NCBI RefSeq assembly: GCF_000381745.1
Contig: NZ_KB907011.1
Location: 1 to 40,714 of the forward strand
Length of the DNA: 40,714 bases
DNA from: Psychromonas ossibalaenae ATCC BAA-1528
Lineage (GTDB): Bacteria; Pseudomonadota; Gammaproteobacteria; Enterobacterales; Psychromonadaceae
Direction: 5' to 3'
Positions within the stretch are counted from its first letter, which is position 1. The number at the start of each line of letters is the position of its first letter. The notes below the pieces were generated by a model. It saw only the letters and a program-made list of their open reading frames with translations. It did not search any database and had not been told where the DNA came from. This document shows positions 34,682-40,714 of the stretch, one piece after another. A program made the position numbers and the translations under genes.

Positions 34682-35653
34682 CTACTTGTACTGATTGATA
34701 TACTGCATAGGTGTTAATCCGATCTGCTTTTTCATTGCTCGTGTTAGGTTTGCAGGTTCAGTGTAATGAAGCTGCTCTGCGACTTTATTAACACTGCTGC
34801 CTTGTAATAGAAGCTGCTTGGCTTTGTTTATTTTTATGTTATTTAGGTAGTCTCTAAATGAGCTGCCGTCATCGCTGAATAGCCTCTGAATAGTTCGCTC
34901 TGAAAGGCCGAATAAGTGTGATAATAAGTCTAGATTGAAGTTTTCTAATCTCCACAACGCGTTAACTACCACTTTGATTTGCTGCAGCGCTTTTATAGAT
35001 AAATTAGGGCTGTAATTGGGAAGCGGTATTCGTGCAGCATCTAAATTGTAAGTGACTGGAATATAACTTCTATCCATGCAGCATAAAACTCGGCCCATGC
35101 GCGTGTTTTTTGCCAGTTGGGAGGTGTCAGAAATATTGGGCTCTAAGGCAATATAATCAGGCTTCCACTCTGCACCTTTGTATTGTTTTAAAAACTTGAT
35201 GATTCGTGCCGTTGTGAAAAGATGTGAATGCTTGAATCCTCGATTTGATGAAAGTAAGGCACTCGAATGATAAATTCGTAATTCACTATTCACGTACTCA
35301 AGTTCAAAACCAAAATGCGATCCTTGTAAGTATTGCAGTTGAGCCAAGGTGACTAAACAGTCTAATAATGTTTCCTTCTGCTCAATCAGTTCCATAAGCT
35401 GAGGGTGTATATCCATCATTTCATCAGAGCAGCCAAGCACAAAGCCTAAATCAACAGACTTGGTCAACTGAGCGCTAGAATCAAGAATATGGCCTAAGGA
35501 GTATGCGGGTAAGTAAAGCTGTTTATTTTCAAAATCCTGCTTGCCAAGCCCTAACTGAGCGAGGACTATTTGGGGATCCTTTCCATGTTGTTTCATTATA
35601 TTTAAAAACGGCAATGCTATGCATGCACGACTGAGTGCGTATCTGCGTGACAT
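34682..35653 (-). CDS. AraC-family transcriptional regulator (OruR/ArgR-like N-terminal domain)
   Basis: A 323-residue regulator. The N-terminal part (about 15-200) resembles the arabinose-binding-type domain of OruR/VirF-like regulators, with PAYSLGHILDSSAQLT near residue 50. The C-terminal AraC domain (about 225-323) has two helix-turn-helix units: LSHLFGLSERTIQRLFSDDG, and NKVAEQLHYTEPANLTRAMKK with the closing GLTPMQYI motif. AGAGG lies 7 nt before ATG 35653. It precedes the exported serine hydrolase and the putative outer-membrane protein on the same strand, with 143 bp and a palindrome between. It is the obvious candidate to control both. The inducer is unknown; fatty acids or amino acids are typical for relatives, but nothing here shows it. 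Confidence 0.88.
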   Translation of the reverse strand: MSRRYALSRACIALPFLNIMKQHGKDPQIVLAQLGLGKQDFENKQLYLPAYSLGHILDSSAQLTKSVDLGFVLGCSDEMMDIHPQLMELIEQKETLLDCLVTLAQLQYLQGSHFGFELEYVNSELRIYHSSALLSSNRGFKHSHLFTTARIIKFLKQYKGAEWKPDYIALEPNISDTSQLAKNTRMGRVLCCMDRSYIPVTYNLDAARIPLPNYSPNLSIKALQQIKVVVNALWRLENFNLDLLSHLFGLSERTIQRLFSDDGSSFRDYLNNIKINKAKQLLLQGSSVNKVAEQLHYTEPANLTRAMKKQIGLTPMQYINQYK

Positions 35654-35785
35654 ATAAAACCTCTATAGCGAATGTCCTCAAATGAAAAAAGCAGTGTTTT
35701 TGTCATTAATTAACTCTGCTTGGACATAGCGTGAAATGAATAAGTTCAATCAGGGAATGAAATAATGACTAGCAAGTAAATAATT

Positions 35786-35811
35786 ATACTCTAGAACTTA
35801 AGTGAGAGTAT
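35786..35811. other. Inverted repeat upstream of the araC-type gene
   Basis: ATACTCT (35786-35792) and AGAGTAT (35805-35811) form a 7-bp inverted repeat with a 12-bp spacer, 133-158 bp upstream of the AraC-type gene start. The whole 277-bp gap between that gene and priA holds no convincing coding frame. Confidence 0.3.
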
Positions 35812-35884
35812 TGAAGCAACTGGGAAGGCGGGGTGTAAAGAAAAATCATAGCCACTGTGCTTTGCATACGCTGTTTTACGAACT

Positions 35885-35911
35885 CCCTGTATGCTCAGAA
35901 AGCATACAGGG
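35885..35911 (-). terminator. Perfect hairpin downstream of priA
   Basis: CCCTGTATGCT (35885-35895) and AGCATACAGGG (35901-35911) form a perfect 11-bp stem with a 5-nt loop, 20 bp beyond the priA stop. There is no U tract on either strand, so it is either a weak or factor-assisted terminator, a 3'-end stabiliser, or a short palindromic repeat. Confidence 0.5.
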
Positions 35912-35930
35912 CACGGTTCATGCTGACAAA

Positions 35931-38162
35931 CTATACAAAATCGATCGGATCCACGTCAATAGACCAGCGTACTTTACGGCCTTCCGGCAGAGCATCTAAC
36001 TTATGTAATGCCTGGTTTAAGGTTTTTGTAATCAAGCTGCGCTGATCACTCTGTATTAATAACTGAAAACGATATTTTCCGGCTCGACGTTCCATTGAAG
36101 CTGGAATTGGCCCTAGAATTAAGACTCGCTGCGCGGTTTTATTCTGCTCACTGACCTGATTGAGTATCTGCTTACACAAAGCTAAAAAGTTTTCAGCTAA
36201 GGTTGCGTTGTCGGATTCTGCGCGCAATAAAGCCTGAAATGAACAGGGTGGCAACTGAGCTAATGCGCGCTCCTGCAGGGCATTACGTGAAAATTCCAGA
36301 TAACCGTTATTGACCAGATCCTGCAGTAAACTGTGCTCCGGGTGATGGGTCTGCAGTACTACCTGGCCTTTTTTCTCTTCACGTCCGGCACGTCCGGCGA
36401 CCTGGGTAAACAGCTGGGCTAAACGTTCACTGGCACGGTAGTCATTACAGAATAGGGCGCCGTCCACATCAATTAATGCCACTAAAGTTACATCTGGAAA
36501 ATGATGGCCTTTCGCTAACATCTGCGTACCCAGCAGGATTTTGTATTTACCGTTATTAATATCGGTCAAATACTGATTAAAACTCTCTTTCTTACGGGTA
36601 TTATCCCGGTCAATACGTACAACGGCATGCTCAGGAAAGATCTCATTAAGCGATTCTTCTAACTGCTCTGTGCCGACCCCCGTTGAGATTAACTGTGTTG
36701 AACCGCAGTCATTACACTGCCTCGGGATAGGCAGGGTAGAAGTACAGTGGTGGCAGTGCAGATAATTTGCGGATTTATGATAAGTATAAAAGGCATCGCA
36801 GCGCTGGCATTTTACTAACCAGCCGCACTCATGGCACATTAAAACCGGCGCATAACCACGGCGGTTTAAAAATAAAATCACCTGATTATTTCTGGCCAGA
36901 TGTTGATGCATCAGCTCGATTAACTGCGGTGATAAGCCGGATTTCAGCGGCAGACCTGCCAGGTTAATTAAGCTGCTGGCTGGTGGTTTAGCATTACCGG
37001 CACGTTCAGTAAGATGCAGATGCTGGTATTTCCCCTGTAATGCATTATGCAGTGTTTCCAGGGAAGGCGTTGCCGTGCCTAATACAACGGGAATCCTTTC
37101 TAACGAAGCGCGTTTAATCGCAAAATCACGGGCATGGTAGCGAAAACCATCCTGCTGCTTAAAAGAGGCATCATGCTCTTCATCAAGAATAATAATGCCG
37201 AGGTTTTTAAAGTCAGAAAACACCGTACTGCGTGTGCCTATGATAATTGCGCCGCTGCCCTGTTTAGCATGCAGCCAGGTATCGAGCTGCTCACGAGAAT
37301 TTAAAGCAGAGTGCTTTAGGTAAACGGGTACATTAAAGCGTGCCTGAAAACGTTTGACTGTCTGTGGTGTCAGACCTATTTCTGGTACTATTATCAGGGC
37401 TTGTTTGCCGGCCTGAAGTACGGGGTTAATGATATTGAGATAAACCTCAGTTTTGCCGCTGCCGGTAATACCTTCCAATAAAAAACATTTGAATTTGCCG
37501 GCCTGCTGATTAACTGCACTGATAGCAATGGCTTGCTCCGGGGTTAAATTCGGCTTTTGTGTACTTTCTGAGAATGAATCTGACCAGTTTGTATTTGTAC
37601 TGGGCTGAAGCTCTACGGATTCAATGAGCCCTTTATCCTGCAGGATCTTGAGAGTAGGGCGGCTGACCCCTTGTTCTTTAAGCGCTTGAGTGGATAAGCA
37701 GGAGTTCTGCAGCAGTGATAAAACCTCAAGTTGTTTTTTAGCCCGTTTAAAATCATCTAAATTAAAATCAGAGCCGCCTAACTGCCAGTGTTCACTGCCT
37801 TTAAAAGCGGTTTCTTTGCCCTGGCGTAATTGAGTTGGAACAGCCTGCTGAAAGACATCTCCAAAAGGGTGAAGATAATAAAAAGAAGCCCAGCGCAGCA
37901 GTGACCAGAGGTTTTCGCTTAACAGAGGCTGCTGATCAATCAGCTGGCTGATCGCTTTTAGTTTGTCTACAGCGTAATCACAGTGCGGATTAACTTCACA
38001 AATTACGCCGATCATCTGTCTTTTACCGCCGAAAGGAACACGTACACGACAACCAGTCAGGCTGTTTATATCGGTTTTTAACAGATAGTCCGGCAGTAAA
38101 TAATCGAACTGTTTATGTAGTGGAATCGGCAGTGCAACACGACAAATTATAGGCTGGCTCAT
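35931..38162 (-). CDS. priA: Primosomal helicase PriA
   Basis: PriA recognises abandoned replication forks and D-loops, unwinds the lagging arm and loads the primosome for restart. The N-terminal DNA-binding domain starts ICRVALPIPLHKQFDYLLP. The helicase has Walker A GITGSGKT at residues 231-238, the DEEH box in ILDEEHDASFKQQ, and the motif III GTATPSLET. The cysteine-rich zinc region is intact, with CHECG, KCQRCD, LHCHHC and QCNDCGS. Motifs V and VI (VGTEQLEE, LGTQMLAKGHHFPDVT and QVAGRAGR) follow. Length 743 (E. coli 732). It ends with RWSIDVDPIDFV as is usual. The start has only a weak GAG ribosome-binding site, consistent with low expression. Confidence 0.97.
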   Translation of the reverse strand: MSQPIICRVALPIPLHKQFDYLLPDYLLKTDINSLTGCRVRVPFGGKRQMIGVICEVNPHCDYAVDKLKAISQLIDQQPLLSENLWSLLRWASFYYLHPFGDVFQQAVPTQLRQGKETAFKGSEHWQLGGSDFNLDDFKRAKKQLEVLSLLQNSCLSTQALKEQGVSRPTLKILQDKGLIESVELQPSTNTNWSDSFSESTQKPNLTPEQAIAISAVNQQAGKFKCFLLEGITGSGKTEVYLNIINPVLQAGKQALIIVPEIGLTPQTVKRFQARFNVPVYLKHSALNSREQLDTWLHAKQGSGAIIIGTRSTVFSDFKNLGIIILDEEHDASFKQQDGFRYHARDFAIKRASLERIPVVLGTATPSLETLHNALQGKYQHLHLTERAGNAKPPASSLINLAGLPLKSGLSPQLIELMHQHLARNNQVILFLNRRGYAPVLMCHECGWLVKCQRCDAFYTYHKSANYLHCHHCTSTLPIPRQCNDCGSTQLISTGVGTEQLEESLNEIFPEHAVVRIDRDNTRKKESFNQYLTDINNGKYKILLGTQMLAKGHHFPDVTLVALIDVDGALFCNDYRASERLAQLFTQVAGRAGREEKKGQVVLQTHHPEHSLLQDLVNNGYLEFSRNALQERALAQLPPCSFQALLRAESDNATLAENFLALCKQILNQVSEQNKTAQRVLILGPIPASMERRAGKYRFQLLIQSDQRSLITKTLNQALHKLDALPEGRKVRWSIDVDPIDFV

Positions 38163-38301
38163 AAACTCAATCAGTTAAAAGTAAAAAAACATTGTAACGT
38201 TTTTGAACCTGAGAGTTAAACAAAAAGGGCTGCTGTCGGGATTTGAATAAAAAATAAAACTTGATGGGATAAATTGAGAAAAGCCTTATACGGCAGATAT
38301 A

Positions 38302-38328
38302 AAAGAACCACCCTTAGGTGGCTCTTTA
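38302..38328 (-). terminator. Terminator of udp (minus strand)
   Basis: On the minus strand, AAAGAGCCACC pairs with GGTGGTTCTTT (one G-U pair) around TAAG and ends in a short T tract. It lies 28 bp after the udp stop. The rest of the priA-udp gap (38163-38355) is AT-rich; a further small repeat, CCTTTAAAAGG, lies at 38331-38341. Confidence 0.75.
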
Positions 38329-38355
38329 TCCTTTAAAAGGAGAGGTTTTAAAGGA

Positions 38356-39114
38356 TTAAACTAGTAATTTTTTAGCCGCGTCAACAACAATTGAAATAGC
38401 GCTAACTTCAGTTTTCTTCATTGTCGCTTCATCAGGAATCTCCTGCTGAGTACGGTTTACAATAACACCGGCAACACATGCTGCACGCCAGCCTTGTGAT
38501 GCACACATAGTGAATAACGTAGATGATTCCATCTCGTAGTTAAGTACACCAAGATCCTGCCACTCCTGCATAGAACCTTTAAACTGGCGAGTGATACGGC
38601 CTGAAACAGTATCGTAACGCTCCTGGCCAGGGTAGAAGGTATCAGAAGAAGCTGTTACACCGATATGTGGTTCAACACCAGCATCACGACAAGCTGCTAC
38701 CATTGCAGTTGTACATTCAAAGTTAGCTACCGCAGGGAATTCCATTGGTGCAAAGTGCAGGCTTGCACCGTCAAGACGTACAGATGCCTGAGTTACAATA
38801 ACATCACCAACATTTACCTGTGGTTGAATTGCACCTGTTGTACCAACACGTAAGAAAGTTGTTACGCCTAACTGCGCCAGCTCTTCTACTGCAATCGAAG
38901 TAGAAGGACCGCCGATACCTGTAGAACAGATAACCACGGCTTTACCATCGATATAAGCAAGGTAGCTGGTATATTCGCGGTGACTTGCAAGGAAAGTCGC
39001 ACCTTCCATTAATTCAGCAATTTTTTTAACACGCTCAGGATCGCCTGGGACGATTGCTAAGCTGGCGCCGTCTAACATTTTTTTGGTTAAGCCTAAGTGA
39101 AATACATCTGACAT
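38356..39114 (-). CDS. udp: Uridine phosphorylase
   Basis: Udp splits uridine with phosphate into uracil and ribose-1-phosphate, allowing pyrimidine salvage and use of ribose. The family motifs are near-identical to E. coli: [20 protein letters not shown] with the phosphate-binding [36 protein letters not shown] and [15 protein letters not shown]. The ribose-binding NYEMES motif precedes [10 protein letters not shown], and [11 protein letters not shown] lies near the end. Length is 252. AAGGAG lies 7 nt before ATG 39114. In E. coli udp is controlled by CytR/CRP; no such sites could be recognised in the short tkt-udp gap. It follows tkt on the same strand after 85 bp, separated by a large hairpin, and its product ribose-1-phosphate can feed the pentose-phosphate route in which transketolase works. 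Confidence 0.97.
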   Translation of the reverse strand: MSDVFHLGLTKKMLDGASLAIVPGDPERVKKIAELMEGATFLASHREYTSYLAYIDGKAVVICSTGIGGPSTSIAVEELAQLGVTTFLRVGTTGAIQPQVNVGDVIVTQASVRLDGASLHFAPMEFPAVANFECTTAMVAACRDAGVEPHIGVTASSDTFYPGQERYDTVSGRITRQFKGSMQEWQDLGVLNYEMESSTLFTMCASQGWRAACVAGVIVNRTQQEIPDEATMKKTEVSAISIVVDAAKKLLV

Positions 39115-39144
39115 TGTAAAACTCCTTTGAGTAAATTGTGGTTA

Positions 39145-39186
39145 CAACAGACGAAAAGGCTGTTTGCCTTTGTGCTTCGTCTGTTG
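39145..39186 (-). terminator. Large hairpin between tkt and udp
   Basis: CAACAGACGAA (39145-39155) pairs with TTCGTCTGTTG (39176-39186). Inside, AAGGC (39156-39160) pairs with GCCTT (39166-39170), leaving a 5-nt one-sided bulge. On the minus strand the inner stem is followed by TTTTCG, a poor U tract. It may attenuate read-through from tkt into udp or mark an RNA processing site. Confidence 0.5.
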
Positions 39187-39199
39187 ATATTTTTAGGGT

Positions 39200-40714
39200 T
39201 TATAAACTATTAGCCGCGTCAACGACATTTTCAACTGTGAAACCAAACATTTCAAATAACTGTTCAGCTGGTGCTGATTCACCAAATGTTGTCATGCCGA
39301 TAACTTTGCCGTTCAGGCCTACATATTTGTACCAGTAATCAGCAATACCTGCTTCAATTGCAACACGCTTAGCAATAGCAGAAGGTAATACAGATTCTTT
39401 GTATTGTGCGCTTTGTTTTTCGAAAACATCTGTACAAGGAATAGAAACAACACGTACTGCTTTACCCTGAGCTGTCAGCTTAGCGTGTGCCTGTACGGCT
39501 AATTCAACTTCAGAGCCCGTTGCAATTAAGATGATTTCAGGTGTTTTTTCACTATCTAATAAGATGTAACCACCTTTAGCAACATCGCTCAGCTGCTGTG
39601 CATCACGCGGCTGCGGCTTAAGGTTTTGACGGCTGAAGATAAGTGATGTAGGGCCGTCAGTGCGCTCGATTGCAGATTTCCATGAAACCGCCGATTCAAC
39701 ACTGTCACATGGACGCCATGTGTTCATATTCGGCGTTAAACGCAGGCTGGCAATCTGCTCTACCGGCTGGTGAGTAGGACCATCTTCGCCAAGACCGATT
39801 GAGTCATGAGTAAATACCTGGATAGCACGCTGCTTCATTAATGCAGACATACGTAAACCGTTACGCGCGTATTCCATAAACATCAGGAATGTTGCGCCGT
39901 AAGGAACGAAACCTTTGTGCAGTGCCATACCGTTAATGATTGCTGACATAGCAAATTCACGTACACCGTAATGCAGGTAGTTACCAGATGCATCATCAGC
40001 TGTAATTGCTTTAGTACCAGACCACATAGTTAAGTTAGACGGTGCTAAATCTGCAGAGCCGCCTAGCAGTTCAGGCAGCATAGGCGCAAATGCTTCGATA
40101 CAGTTTTGTGATGCTTTACGTGTTGCAATGTTAGCTGAGTCAGCTTGTAAATCTCTGATGTACTGGCTTGATTTTTCAGCCCAGTCTGCAGGCATTTCGC
40201 TGTTGATACGACGCTTGTATTCAGATGCTAATTCAGGGAATGCAGATGCATAAGCTGCAAATTTCTCATCCCAGGCAGCTTCCGCAGCCTGACCGTCTGT
40301 TTTATTATCCCAGTCAGCGTAAATATCTGCAGGGATTTCAAAATCACCGTAGTTCCAGCCTAATGCTTTACGTGTTGCAAGAATTTCATCAGCACCTAGT
40401 GGAGCACCGTGACAGTCGTGTGTGCCCTGCTTGTTAGGTGAACCAAAACCGATAGTTGTTTTACAGCAGATAATTGTAGGTTTAGTTGTTTCCGCTTTAG
40501 CTGCAGTGATTGCAGCTTTAATCTCGGAGCTGTTATGACCGTCAACAGAGATAACATGCCAGCCGTATGCTTTGAAACGTGCCGGAGTATCATCTGTAAA
40601 CCAGCCTTCAACTTCACCATCGATAGAGATGCCGTTGTCATCCCAGAATGCAACAAGTTTACCAAGACCTAAAGTACCCGCTAAAGAACAAGCTTCATGG
40701 GAGATACCTTCCAT
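39200..40714 (-). CDS. tkt: Transketolase, C-terminal 504 residues; 5' end outside window
   Basis: Transketolase moves two-carbon units between pentose-phosphate sugars with thiamine diphosphate. The frame runs off the end of the window. The first codon seen is the Met of the family motif [20 protein letters not shown], which is internal (about residue 160 of some 663), not a start. Visible motifs are DDNGISIDG (end of the ThDP-binding region), [28 protein letters not shown] with the catalytic Glu region just before it (YGVREF), [18 protein letters not shown] and RPCD. It ends with [22 protein letters not shown]. It is close to E. coli TktA/TktB; which of the two cannot be decided. Codon use is biased as in highly expressed genes. 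udp follows after 85 bp. Confidence 0.97.
   Translation of the reverse strand: MEGISHEACSLAGTLGLGKLVAFWDDNGISIDGEVEGWFTDDTPARFKAYGWHVISVDGHNSSEIKAAITAAKAETTKPTIICCKTTIGFGSPNKQGTHDCHGAPLGADEILATRKALGWNYGDFEIPADIYADWDNKTDGQAAEAAWDEKFAAYASAFPELASEYKRRINSEMPADWAEKSSQYIRDLQADSANIATRKASQNCIEAFAPMLPELLGGSADLAPSNLTMWSGTKAITADDASGNYLHYGVREFAMSAIINGMALHKGFVPYGATFLMFMEYARNGLRMSALMKQRAIQVFTHDSIGLGEDGPTHQPVEQIASLRLTPNMNTWRPCDSVESAVSWKSAIERTDGPTSLIFSRQNLKPQPRDAQQLSDVAKGGYILLDSEKTPEIILIATGSEVELAVQAHAKLTAQGKAVRVVSIPCTDVFEKQSAQYKESVLPSAIAKRVAIEAGIADYWYKYVGLNGKVIGMTTFGESAPAEQLFEMFGFTVENVVDAANSL

Noticed and set aside
35802..36045. Two short plus-strand frames between the araC-type gene and priA
   Set aside because: Both run into the conserved 3' end of priA on the other strand and contain the hairpin; composition is not coding-like.

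Overview
The window is a bacterial chromosome segment of about 40.7 kb, roughly 40-45% G+C by eye and densely coded. The core proteins (MutL, MiaA, Hfq, HflX/K/C, PurA, TreB/C, IspB, ObgE, BarA, RlmD, RelA, PriA, Udp, Tkt) are all of the gammaproteobacterial type known from Escherichia coli and Vibrio. The gene orders amiB-mutL-miaA-hfq-hflX-hflK-hflC-purA, ispB divergent from rplU-rpmA-obgE, and barA divergent from rlmD-relA also match. A marine, possibly cold-adapted gammaproteobacterium (Psychromonas/Shewanella/Vibrio neighbourhood) is my best guess. The genus is inference, not shown by the sequence.

Layout. (1) 1-9.2 kb: cell-wall amidase C-terminus with four LysM repeats, mismatch repair, tRNA modification, the RNA chaperone Hfq, the ribosome-rescue GTPase HflX, the FtsH regulators HflK/HflC, then purA behind its own promoter. 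(2) 9.3-12.6 kb: trehalose uptake and hydrolysis (treB-treC) without an adjacent treR. (3) 12.6-15.95 kb: ispB facing away from rplU-rpmA-obgE. (4) 15.96-22.1 kb: a 5'-nucleotidase-family phosphoesterase without a signal peptide, a small non-autonomous mobile element, a YnaI-like mechanosensitive channel and the BarA hybrid kinase. (5) 22.3-25.95 kb: rlmD-relA. (6) 26.1-29.2 kb: two translationally coupled TPR proteins, the first ending in what looks like a decayed GGDEF domain and the second in an intact one. (7) 29.2-32.35 kb: a divergent sulfur/persulfide module: a BigR/SqrR/YgaV-type ArsR regulator with two YeeE/YedE membrane proteins on one side, and a CoA-disulfide reductase-rhodanese fusion on the other, around a 46-bp palindrome. 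(8) 32.4-35.7 kb: accessory genes on the minus strand: small outer-membrane-type protein, exported SxxK serine hydrolase, AraC-type regulator. (9) 35.9-40.7 kb: priA, udp and the C-terminal three quarters of transketolase.

Most genes are conserved housekeeping genes. The less expected parts are the TPR/degenerate-GGDEF plus TPR/GGDEF pair (candidate c-di-GMP signalling couple), the persulfide-sensing module with its long symmetrical operator candidate, a near-perfect duplication of the 3' end of miaA that resembles an integration scar, and a 325-bp MITE-like element with imperfect terminal inverted repeats. Several gene starts were moved from the longest reading frame by ribosome-binding site and family length (hfq, hflX with TTG, hflK, purA, treC, ispB, obgE, barA, the ArsR gene).

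All identifications come from reading motifs and recalling family sequences; no database search was run.
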